Source: Pontederia crassipes (Eukaryota > Streptophyta > Magnoliopsida > Commelinales > Pontederiaceae). Taken from it: 64,000 nucleotides of DNA. The stretch's first letter is position 1. Each line of letters opens with the position of its first letter. The stretch spans positions 23,241,189-23,305,188 of the forward strand of contig CM060186.1 of assembly GCA_030549335.1 (NCBI GenBank). The letters are read 5' to 3'. The translations under genes and the position numbers were made by a program. The notes beneath the pieces are model-generated. The model searched no databases and had not been told where the DNA came from. It saw only the letters and a list, made by a program, of their open reading frames with translations. This document shows positions 9,308 through 20,291 of the stretch, piece by piece.

Positions 9308-12300
9308 CCTCAACTTTATTAGTTCACCTCTCGACTTACACCTTAGCAACATAACTAAAGTATTTCTTCGCAACAGATAATCTGTCTTCTTGGTGATGGA
9401 TCAGTGACTATTTGGAGATTTGACTCTTATTATTTGATGCAAATCTTCATGGAAGATTCTTTTACACTAAACTATCATAATCCTTAGTTTGTACCCTTTT
9501 GTTTTAACATTTTTTGTACTTTCAGTGGCAAGTCATGGCAAAGACTGGCATTTTGGTGGTACATAGTCCAATTCTCAAGAGGAAGATGGCACCATATATA
9601 ATTAACCAAGGATATAATTGTTAACATTGGATAAGAGAGAAATTGATTGGAGATGGATAGCATGGAGCTGTGCTAAATACTCCTCGCAGTCGATAAAGAT
9701 CCAAAGCAGCTTTCATGACTCCACAAGTTGGTGCAACAACTACTTGCAGGTCAACCCTTATATATTATCTGGTCAAAGATTTATCAGAAGGTTGATCCCC
9801 ATAATATTCTCAAACTGAAACTGACGTAAAGCCAATCCATCGATCTTTAAATTCTTGCTGCATATCCTTGTGGATACAAATCCCTCACCTAATTGCATCC
9901 ATGCTTGATGATGCTCATGTCATTGAGCAAACCTGTAAATCTGTAATCATCTTTCAGAAGCAAGTGAAAAGTTGGAGGGTTTGTATTGTGTAACATGGAG
10001 AGAAACCAAGTCCTGATATCATGAGGCATCTGAATGATCATTTTAAAATCTTGACACTCGAGTAGGAATCTAAATAGCTAATCAAAAGAAAACAAAAGGA
10101 GAAGATGGTATAATATATGTAGGGCGAGTTAAAGCTTCAAAATGAGCACCTGGAAAGGTGGTGGCTCTCTGCGTCCTTTGTCCCCCACACAGCCATTCCA
10201 GCTGTCAGCTAATTATTATTATTAGTTCAGAAAGAAAAAAATACCTGCCAATGGTGAGGTAGACACAAATCATTCCAAGGGGGCTAAAATGGTTGGAGTT
10301 GTTGCCGGGAGAGATGGGTTACAATTTGTTGGATCTCTTTGATGTGATGTTGACCATTCCATATATAAGCTTTGGAATCACATGTTCCCTTCCATTTATT
10401 TAATCAGATCTCAAACTTGAATTATCTGTTCTTTTCTGTCATAGTGTAGATGTCCTTTTGATTAGCACAATTGGTAGAAGCAATGCATACAATAGCACAG
10501 AGAAAATTAGTATAATTATCTGTATACATACGTATAATTGCAACAAAAGAATATAATAAATTTGCTGAACTACTGTTGCATTGCATGTTCATGAGCATTT
10601 GCACAAAACGAGAGTTATGCATTTAGCTTAGGAAATGCCAATAATGTAATTGGTATCCGCCAACGTAGACCATATACATACATGAGTTAGCATTGGTCAT
10701 TGCATGCTACAGAAAAGGACATGTCCCTCAAAATTAAATGTTTTTATTCCAAAGGTCAAGACAAACACTCCAGTCGAGTGATGAGAGGGCACCCATTAAC
10801 AACAAGAACAACTTTACCTGCAAAACAATCATATAGAACTACCTACAACTTTCCTTTATTTTATCTTTCTCCTTTTCCCTGTATAAATTAATTATGTGGA
10901 AAGCATAGCATCCTAAGATTATGTCGAACCATTTGTTTGTTACATCTCATTTTTCAACACGATTATGCACAAAATCCTTTATTTTTAACTTTTTTGGAAA
11001 ATTTTGGGAGCTAGTACAATGATTACAACCTTTGGGAAGAAAATTAGTCATCACCCAAAATAATTAATATTCTCTTAGGCCCGTTTGGTAATATGTGTCA
11101 TATTCCAAAGGTAGGGATAAATGTGTACAAGAAAAAATATTATGCACAATTCTTATGTATTTAAAAATAAAAAATAAAAAAAGTTTCTCCTTTTTTAATC
11201 CCTCTAATGGCAGGAACATGGTACTCGTGTTTTTTCAAAATTCGAAGCAACGATCGACCAACATATTCTTTTTCTGCCAACTTGTTCTTATTCTCACCGT
11301 GATGCTAGAACAAGGTTTTGCTCCTGTTAAACTCGTTACAAATGAGGCCTTATGGTTATTTGATTTTATATTTATTTGCTCTGGGTACTGAGTACTGATC
11401 CAATTTTCTTGTTTCAGTAAGAACAATGATGTTCTTAGGTCCAAACAGAACATCTTTGTTTCCAATTTTGCTCTATTCTCGTCATGATAGTAGTGGACTC
11501 CACAACACTAAAAAAGCTACGTTTGGATTAAAAGAACAAAGAGTTGTTCTTCATGTTATTCCAGTGCCAAATACCACATAGTGTTGTCAAGAGAATACTT
11601 TTTAGATGGTTTACCACTTTGATGCGGTAGAAGTGCTTTTGTGTTTGAATGACAAAATAAAATAAAAGGTGATCTAGTTTCTTCTTTTTCTTTCTTCCAA
11701 TGCAAGTAGTTGTACCAAAATGAAATAAATTGAGGATAAGAAAAATATAAAGAAGAAAATAACAAACAAAAGTTACACACTAAGGTATATATATAGAGTG
11801 CATGTGAAAAATTATTGGTACATATAGCTTGAAAAGTTTATTAACAATGAACACAAAATAAATTTTTGAAATAAGTCATTACTAATGCAAATATGCATCT
11901 TAGTCTACTTTCTATATGTGATTTTTCAATAAGGAAAAGAAAGGTTTGATGGAAAAAAATAGAACAAAATCAAGGTGGTCGGATGAGATGAAACAACTAG
12001 TCCGTGAGGTTTTGATGTTGTATCCAATGAGCAACAACATTCTCTTGCTCTGAATGTTGTGGGAAAACATGAAGGTGGAGGAGGATGAGAGAGAAGGCAA
12101 AAATAATCAAGCTTAGGAGGGGATTTGGTCGAGAGAGAAGTTTGTATACAAATTGAAAGATAATGTTCAATTATAACCCATCCAGAAGAAGACTTCTTTT
12201 TATTTAATCTTCAACTGATCCCAATAGAAGTTTGACTTTTTTTCCCTGGTATTGTCGGGTGGTACACATTTGGAGGGTGGATTTAAACAATACCAAGATG

Positions 12301-13719
12301 GTGTTCATCGGGTCGGGTTGATATTGTGAGCCTAACAATTTGACACGACCCAAACCACTTTGGTCGATCAAATTGGCGATTAAGTCAGATGACCTAGTCA
12401 AGAGTTGAATCGGATCCAACCCATACTCATCAACCTAATACAATCATCTGATATTATTTATTTTTATTTAAAATTTAATATTTTAGCCAACCAGTCGAGT
12501 TATGTCAGATTAGATCGACGTGGCCAGATAATCCGATCACCTAACTTAATTAAGTTCATGCCTCCAAAATGGCTCAACTCGAGCGATTCAACTTTGGTCA
12601 GATTGTATCGAATTTAGGGCATCACCATAGTTTTTTTTCCAAAATCATAGAACCCAAACTAAATTTCAGACAACCTGGGCCGGGTGTATAGTTGTCAGGC
12701 GAAACAGACACATATTCCCCATAGACCTACCCGCAAACCTGGATTAGGGCTGAGTCATTCATCGATTGGAATAATAGATCAAAACTCGGATCGAGTTTCC
12801 ATACTAGTGTTATCTAAAATTCAACTTGAGTTGAGCCGAGTTTCGGCCGAGCCATTAAGTCCACAAAACTTAGCTCGGTCATATCCAACTCGTCTTGGGT
12901 TCTACTGCAGGAATATGTTTTTTTCTATTTTGTATTTTATCATTATATTATTAATGATCCATTACATGTTATCCCTTTGCTTACATCCATATTATGACTA
13001 TTCCTATCCAAAGCATTGTCATTGCATAGTCCAATTAGAAGTTTCAAATTGGATAAAGATGGGAATTTAAAATTAATTAAAAATAAAAACTTAGGTGTCA
13101 AAGTTGTCAATTGACAAAAAAAATCCACTACGTAATATCACATTATTGGGGTATAGGTTTAGACATATTCCCGTTGCATGTTTTTTTCTTAACATGTGAC
13201 ACATTCAAAAAATCATGGATGACATCTACCTGATGTAGATATTTTCGAGTGAATTTTGTGCTGATAACAGTAGTTAAGGATCCTTTGCATCTTTTTCTTA
13301 TTTGAACTCGTATGGCTGATTATAGATCTTCCATCTTGAACAAAGGAGACTCAATACTTTGAGGAAGAATAGTGTGAGACGGGAGAATACTTACGATTAG
13401 GCTAGGAAAAAAAATATGAGAGTAATGTAGAGTTTTGAAAAGTTAAATTTTTTTATAGGTAGATTAGAAGTGAATTTTTGTTTAATTATTAAAGTGCTCT
13501 TTTAAATAAATGTGAAGTATTACATTATATGCTATAAATTAATGAAGTGTTAGGTTCACTATACAAACATTTTTTTTTTCGTTGGAAGAGTTTATACACT
13601 TGTAACATGTATGGGTATTGAACCTTAATTTTTTTATAAACAAAAATCGAATTATGAAAGCTTCATAAGTTGATACGTAATTTATTATTTATTATTATTA
13701 TTGCTTCATGCATTTTCAG
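9308..13719. other. Intergenic region without a recognisable gene
   Basis: About 4.4 kb of AT-rich DNA. The ORFs are short, lack recognisable domains and show no consistent splice pattern. Two segments look like degenerate repeats rather than genes: 11080-11530, with CCCGTTTGGT-type and GTTTGGAC-type ends in opposite orientation, and 12240-12900, rich in GGTCGGG/CCGACC-like words. A gene fragment at 9380-10050 cannot be excluded, but I recognise nothing in it. Confidence 0.4.
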
Positions 13720-14256
13720 GATAAATTACACAGATAGTCCTAGTTCTTCAATTTCAATTTATAACTAGATTGTCTCCGAATTTTATTTTTTTGCACACTT
13801 AGTCCCTGATCGGTAATAAATGATTTTTCGATTATATTACTAACGTGGCATAATAAAATTAATAAAATATTATAAAATTAATAAAAAGTATTATAAAAAC
13901 TAAAAAAGTGGGGGCAGACACCCCTTGTGCGAGTTCGCCGACAGGAGACGCTGGTCGGGGGGCCCGACCATGCGAGCTCGCATAGGGGGCATCCTTGACC
14001 TGCGTCTCCCGACAACGAACTCGCACAAGGGTCGTATTTTATTTTTCAATTTTTTATAATATCTTTTATTAATTTTGTAATATTTTATTATTTTCTATTG
14101 TACTACATCAGTAATATAAATGAAAAACCGCTTATTACCAGTCAAGAGGATGAGACGTGCAAGAAAAATAAAGTTTCCAGATAATCTAGTTACAAATTAA
14201 AATTGATAGACCGTTAATATATTGATCTAAAGTTGAGAGAGGATCCTTGTAATTTT
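13720..14256. mobile_element. Fold-back MITE, family A (537 bp)
   Basis: The left half (from TAAATTACACAGATAGTCCT) and the reverse complement of the right half (ending GGATCCTTGTAATTTTT) align along nearly their whole length. They share AATTTATAACTAGATTGTCTCC, TTTTGCAC, GGTAATAA and TTGTGCGAGTTCG blocks, and meet at a GC-rich palindromic centre (GCGAGCTCGC, about 13972). The whole element is thus one large imperfect hairpin of about 250-bp arms with no coding capacity. A relative with the same arms but a different GC core is at 31709-32622. Confidence 0.75.
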
Positions 14257-14287
14257 TCTTGGACATTAAATGGTAATTATCATATAC

Positions 14288-14391
14288 AAGAAGAAGAAGA
14301 AGAAGAAGAAGAAGAAGAAGAAGAAGAAGAAGAAGAAGAAGAAGAAGAAGAAGAAGAAGAAGAAGAAGAAGAAGAAGAAGAAGAAGAAGAG
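14288..14391. repeat. (GAA)n microsatellite
   Basis: About 34 uninterrupted GAA units lying between the two fold-back elements upstream of the TTL gene. The poly-Glu and poly-Leu ORFs seen here are artefacts. Confidence 0.97.
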
Positions 14392-14477
14392 GTGAATAGA
14401 ATAACAAAAAAATAACAAAAAGCTTATTTTAGCATATAACTAATTTTCTTTTCTAAAAAAAAAAAGGAATTCAAAAA

Positions 14478-15112
14478 GACCAATTTTGACATTTGCTCAA
14501 CGATGCCCTCCAACTTCACTTTATAACATGAATACCCTCCATCTTTTAACTCATTTCATCCAGTGCTCTCCTTATCTACAATTGACAATCTCTCGGTCAC
14601 AGCACTGACGTGACATCTCTCTCCTCTCCACTTTCATGTTACAATGTCATGGCAATATTAAAAAAAAATAAAAAAATCAAGTGGAGCTGCGCATCGAAGT
14701 CCGTCGCTGACAGAGTGAGGGGGGAAGGGGTCCTTACGACCTCCGGCGAGCGCCGGGGGACCCCCTCCCCCCTTCCCTAACCTCGCCGGAGGTCGCAAGG
14801 ACCGCGCTCACCGGCTGAGGCTTCATCGGAGGTCACAAGGATCCCCTCGTTGCGTCAACGAGGGCTTCGACGCATACGTGGTATTTTTTATTATTTTTCA
14901 ATATTATTACGTTATTGTAAGGTGAACGTGGAGAGGAGAAAAACGTCATGTTAGTGCTACAACGTTGTGATCGGGAGACTATCGATTGTAGATAAGGAGA
15001 GCGTACATTCATGTTACAAAATGAAGTTGAAAAACATCGAAGTTAAACATAATGAAGTTGAAGAACATCGCCGATCAAACGTTAAAATTAAAGGACATTT
15101 GATATAATTTGG
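14478..15112. mobile_element. Fold-back MITE, family B (about 635 bp)
   Basis: A second, unrelated long hairpin. The left arm (GACCAATTTTGACATTTG, then ATGCCCTCCAACTTCA, CTCCTTATCTACAATTGACA) is matched by the reverse complement of the right arm (ACCAAATTATATCAAATG, GATGTTCTTCAACTTCA, CTCCTTATCTACAATCGATA). The centre near 14790 is GC-rich and itself contains repeated CGCCGGAGGTCGCAAGGA words in both orientations. No coding capacity. It ends about 355 bp upstream of the TTL TATA box. Confidence 0.75.
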
Positions 15113-15466
15113 TACGGGAATGGTAACACATTGGTCAACTTAACTTCCCCTTTCACCATAGGGACAGTCGTCATTGTTAGGTGACGAGAGAGAGATTTAA
15201 CTTCCCCTTCCGACCACTGTGACAGTCGTCCATGTGAGTATGAGAGAGAGAGAGAGAGAGAGATTAGCGAGAACAGGTAAGAACAGTTTTCCCCGTTAAA
15301 ACGCAACATTGCAGCTTGCAGCAACTTGTAATAATTAGCCGGAAAAGATAAAAGAAAACAACAGGAGTCATTAAGAGAGGAGAGAGAAAGATAAAAGAGA
15401 AGAACAACCAAGAGCAAGTACTGGCGAACTGAGGGGAGGAGAGGAGAGGAAGAAGAAAGCAAATGG

Positions 15467-15473
15467 TATAAAG
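15467..15473 (+). promoter_or_regulatory. TATA box of the TTL gene
   Basis: TATAAAG lies 300 bp upstream of the start codon and would place transcription start near 15500. Downstream, 15480-15700 is a CT-rich leader, common in plant 5' UTRs. A GA run at about 15240-15263 lies upstream and could bind GAGA-type factors; this is inference only. Confidence 0.6.
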
Positions 15474-15637
15474 GCTTCTTCTTTACTTCTTCCTTGGGTG
15501 TTCCTCCTACCCTTCATTCATTCGTTCGTTCCTCACATCCTTCCTTTTTTTCACATCACAAGAATCCCTCCTTACATTTCCTACCTCGTTCCCTACCAGA
15601 AACAGGCACAAAAGAACCATACAAATCCCACTTTTTC

Positions 15638-15706
15638 ATGTCTTCTCTTCTTCGCCGTCCCAAGATCCCGTTTTTTCCTCTCTGCTCCTTCCTCCATTCT
15701 CTGTAG
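15638..15706 (+). CDS. Upstream ORF in the TTL leader (22 codons)
   Basis: If transcription starts near 15500, the leader contains an ATG at 15638 opening a 22-codon frame that stops at 15706, 60 bp before the main start codon and without overlap. The peptide begins MSSLLRRPKIP. Such upstream ORFs can lower translation of the main ORF or sense a metabolite, but nothing here shows a conserved peptide. It could be without effect. Confidence 0.35.
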   Translation: MSSLLRRPKIPFFPLCSFLHSL

Positions 15707-15766
15707 CGCTCGCGCGTTCGCGAAAGATCTGATCTTGGGAGCTTCTGGCGGAGGCCCCTCCTCGCA

Positions 15767-18700
15767 ATGTCCCACCTTTGCGACGCCGCGCCCGCCAAAT
15801 CCTCTAAGCCGAGTCGCGAGCCATCGCCCGACGCCGTCGCCGGTCGCTTCAGCTCCGCACTGAACTTCGAGTCCGACAAGCCCGACGCCAAGGACTTCCT
15901 CGATCTCAATTCCCCCGTCTCGCCGCTGCGGGCGCGGCCTGGGGCCACCACCAGCAGCTCTAGTTCATCCGGTTCCGTGTCCGCGAGGCCGACCTCACAT
16001 GCTGACGCGAAAAGGTCCGATCTTGGCCTCGTCGGCAGGCGTTCGCACTCTGGAGAGTTCCTAGTGGACCCGAATGAGCCTGTTCCCAGCGCAGCGGAAG
16101 GCAAGAACACGAAGCCTGGGCATCGCCGCTCGGGATCTGTGCCGCTCATATATTCGGGTGGTAGCTTGATTTCGAGCTCGACCGCCAGCTCAGGTTCAGG
16201 TAGCAGCACTTCGAGTTCTCCGATGACCAATGCGCTTCCAGCAGGGAACATATGCCCTTCGGGAAAGATTGCCAAGGCCGGCATGATGAACCGGAACGCC
16301 GCCAGGTGCGACGTGCTAGGGTCCGGGACCGGGAACTATGGCCATGGGAACATAGTGAGGGGCGGGGCTGGTGCCGGCGGCGGAGGGAAGCCAGCCGAAG
16401 TAGCCGTGGGCAATGGCACAGATCCGTTGGTGCGAAGGGCAATGCTTAGTGCAGATCTTGAGGAAGTCAAGAGGGTAGGGAATGAACTGTACAAAAAAGG
16501 GCAGTTTGTGGAGGCCTTGAGAGTATATGACCGAGCAATTACGATATGCCCTGATAGTGCCGTCTGCCGGAGCAATCGGGCGGCGGCGCTGATAGGGTTG
16601 CGAAGGTTTGAGGAAGCAGTCAAGGAGTGTGAGGAGGCTTTGCGATTAGATCCAGCATTTGGGCGCGCACACCAAAGACTCGCATCCCTGTACATAAGGT
16701 ATGTCCTTGTATATTGCATTCAGTAACATCTTGCTTGGTGTTACCTTTAGTCTTCAGTTTGCATCTTTTCGAGCTTGTCATTGAATTATCCCATTGGTGC
16801 AAATTTACTAATGCAAAAAAAGGTAAATTATAATCGTTTACTGGCAAAGGATCACTGTTATTACTATTCAGGACTAGATCTCACAGTTTTATTTTTCAGA
16901 TAGGCTGCAATTGTTTGTTTGTGGTGGCACAAAATTGCAGATGTACCTTTGCTTGATTGCTAATTTCCATCGATTTTTGGTTGTTTTTTTCTTCATTTAG
17001 TTACTGTTTCATACAAACGATTTCCTATTCCAATTTTCAATACAACTAGCTTTGATTTGATTGCTCATTTGCCTTCTCAATGTCTGCTGCTATTCTTCCT
17101 TTTACAGTGAGAGAGTTCACGTCTGATATGTTTCACGTCTGTTATTATTCATATTGTTATGCTTGTTCTGATTTCAAATTGTATGCTTGTTCTGATTTCA
17201 AATTATAGGGTAGGGCATGTTGAGAATGCTCGCACACATCTCTTCCTGTCTGGGCCGCAGCAGGATCCTGTCGAGGTGCAGAAACTCCAATATCTTGAGA
17301 GACATTTGGCTCTATGTGCAGATGCTCGGAAGGTTGGAGATTGGAAAAGTGCATTAAGGGAGAGTAGTGCTGCTATCACAGAAGGAGCGGATGCATCTCC
17401 CTTGGTAATTCCTTGTTTCCTCAAGTTTTGCAGTAAACCTATAGGCAAATAAATGTTGCAACCTTATGGCTTTTGCTTTTTGTAGCTTGTTGCAGTGAGA
17501 GCGGAGGCCTTTCTTGGGCTCAATCAATTAGGTGATGCTGAGGCATCACTTTCCAATGCATCAAAACTTGAAAGCTTATCCTCATCGTTCTCAAATGTAA
17601 GATCTTTTGGCATGCTAGCCAATTCATACTTCTATGTCGTCCGCGCCCAAATTGAAATGGCTGTTGGAAGGTAAGTCCTTAAATGTACATAATTTATGGT
17701 ACCTCAAACTATTTTGGTAGCTGTGAATGACTTTATCAATTTCAGGTTTGAAAATGCTGTTGCAGCAGCTGAAAAAGCTAGGCAGATGGATCCTGGAAAC
17801 ATAGAAGTGACAAAGGTGCTGAACAATGTGAGAACAGTAGCTCGGGCTCGTGCGCTGGGGAATGAACTGTTTAATTCTGGAAAATTTATGGAAGCATCTT
17901 TATCCTATGGGGAAGGTCTTAAATATGATCCCTCAAATCCTGTTCTGTACTGCAATAGAGCAGCTTGCAGATCAAAGCTCGGGCACTGGGAGAAATCTAT
18001 TGAGGACTGCAATGAAGCTCTCAGGATTCAGCCTAACTACACTAAGGCTCTTCTTAGACGTGCAGCCTCAAATTGCAAGGTAATTAGTCTTTTTTCATAT
18101 TTGACATCTGTCATTTTTTTTCCTCGAGATGGCATTATTTTTTGTTCGCCGAATCTGTATTGTTTTAATATTATCTGGCATTTAGCTTGAGCGATGGTCT
18201 GAAGCTGTTAGAGATTACGAGGTTCTGAGAAAACAACTTCCAGGTGATTCTGAGATTGCTGAAGCTCTTATCAACGCCCAGATTGCATTGAAAACATTGC
18301 ACACAGATGTCTCCAACCTAAAATTTGGTGAAAAGGTGGAAGAAATTGCAGGAATTGAACAGTTCCAAGCGGCTATAGCATTTCCAGGTTAGCCCCATAA
18401 CTCATTAAAAAATGATCAAAATACTCGATATTATACATTATGTTTCACTCACGAGATTAGAAAATTCTAATGTCAAGCTATTAAATCCCTTGTTCTTCTG
18501 TGAAGGACTTTTCATGCTGAAGATCAAGTTCCTACTCCTTATTTTTCTTTAAATTCAATACTAATATAGGTCACATATTTGTTATTGTGGAACTTCTTTA
18601 TTTGTAGAGAAGTATATTGGACACCAGGTCCATTGTTAAGATAGTATAATAGTTTATCACACGTCTTATATATGCATATCCTTTCCAAGAAAGGTGTATC

Positions 18701-19181
18701 ATGTCATGAATATTAAGTCCATTTTCAAATTGCAATATTTTTGTTCGAGTTGTGGTGCTCTTCATCTGACTTCAGAAAGAAAAAAAATTCAGGAGTTTCC
18801 GTCGTTCATTTCATGGTAGCAACGAACCAGAGTTGCATTCAGATCAGCCCCTTTGTGAATGCACTTTGTACCAGATACCCATCCATCAACTTTCTCAAGG
18901 TAATCTTGTTTATCTTATCGATATGGTTTACACAACACACCTCACTTGCACATGGAAGTTCAAGAATTTAATTCTGCGACTGACGCTGTATTAATTGACT
19001 TCATATTCACTGATTCATTCTACCTCAGGTTGATGTGAATGAGATCCCAGACGTTGCGAAGGCTGAAAATGTGAGGACAGTCCCCACTTTCAAGATCTAC
19101 AGGAATGGGACAAGGGTGAAGGAGATGATCTGCCCTACCCAGCAGGCATTGGAGTACTCAGTGAGGCATTATGGTTTCTAG
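15767..19181 (+). CDS. TTL: TPR repeat-containing thioredoxin-like protein, TTL type (7 exons)
   Basis: A cytosolic plant scaffold of the TTL family (TTL1/3/4 group), which in Arabidopsis is linked to brassinosteroid signalling, osmotic-stress tolerance and cellulose synthase. Exons: 15767-16698, 17209-17404, 17486-17670, 17746-18079, 18186-18387, 18793-18899, 19029-19181; all introns are GT-AG and the frame is open for 702 codons, close to the family length of about 700. Residues 1-230 are Ser/Gly/Pro-rich and disordered with the family motif [18 protein letters not shown] blocks lie at about 232-320 ([27 protein letters not shown]) and 470-570 ([27 protein letters not shown]). A thioredoxin fold fills 605-702 ([13 protein letters not shown]). 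The thioredoxin site has a single Cys (ATNQSC) instead of CxxC, normal for this family, so a redox enzyme role is unlikely. Which TTL paralogue it is cannot be settled here. Confidence 0.95.
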
Positions 19182-20291
19182 TCGAAATATTTGCTAGAGG
19201 CGACATGTTCTTCATAAAAGTTGGAACATCCAGAGGCCCTCTCGTCAATTTCTACCTGGCAAGTTGAAGTAACTGCGCAAAGAAGCATAATTATAGTACA
19301 GGACGGATGGGTCATTTTTTCTTAGCTTGTTATTTTCTTTATACAACTTCCATTATTTGTTACTCACCAACCATAATTATTCTTTTCATGGCATCCTTCA
19401 GACCCAATCTGTTGCAACCCATGGTTGTAAATTTCATTTGTTTTTTTCCACGTAAATCTACTAGCTATGCCGAGTATGAACTCTTTCCTTGTTCAGAGAG
19501 AGAGAGGGTAGGGAGTAGGGACCAATGTATGTCATATATATACATATATTATAGATACAGAAACTGTGAAAGCCCAGTTGCAGAAATTGGACAAGCTGGT
19601 ACTTGACGCTGCATTATTGAGAGGGAGATTGTCATTCCGTTGTTTCTGTTTATTTGGTCCAGTACTAGAAATAATACAGACAGTAAATATATTTTTTTAT
19701 TGTTACCTGCTCTTTTGAGAGCTGATTCATAATGTTTTTATGATCCCATGTTAAAAGCACCTTTTACTTGCTTCATGCGCCTAATGTTAATTTGCATCAT
19801 CGTCGTCACGCATAGATGCAGACATCATGGTCTGAAGCAGTACGCCAAGAAACAAGCACACATAATATTATGTTCTGTTATTAATGTGTTAGATATTTTC
19901 AGTATGATGAAAAGAGGCCATGTACGTTAATGGTGTATTCATTGTGCGTGTAGTGAAAGTAGTAGTGGTACATGTGAAAGGAATTTGACATCCTAGGCCA
20001 TTATTTTCAGTAGGAAACATCGTCCCCTCAATTTGCCTAAAGTTTAGGAAAGTTCCCTTGGAAAAAAAGTTGTGACCTTATGCTGTCTTCTTTTGATTTT
20101 TCCATGGTTGCTAACTAAAAAAACATTTGCAACAAAAAAAATAACTTCAGATGATATAGAAATTTTTGAAAAAATTCTTCGACAACTTATTGGATCTCAG
20201 TTTAGAACAATCGTTTCTTAGTTTCCCTTTTACAAGTAATAACTCTTTTTTTATTTAAAATTAATACTCAGTCAAAATTTAACAAAATAAG
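19182..20291. other. TTL 3' UTR and flank, no gene seen
   Basis: The first few hundred bases after the stop are probably 3' UTR. AATAAT/AGTAAA-like words near 19669-19690 could serve for polyadenylation, without certainty. The rest is AT-rich intergenic DNA up to the solo LTR. The small ORFs have no recognisable content. Confidence 0.4.

Noticed and set aside
9380..10640. Possible host gene or non-coding RNA downstream of CACTA 1
   Set aside because: Short ORFs only, no domain, no consistent splice pattern; nothing to support a call.
14186..14415. Poly-Leu and poly-Glu ORFs
   Set aside because: They are translations of the (GAA)n microsatellite.
15556..16442. Antisense ORFs across the first TTL exon (up to 242 codons)
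   Set aside because: Shadow frames of a GC-rich coding exon; the sense frame has domains and splice sites.
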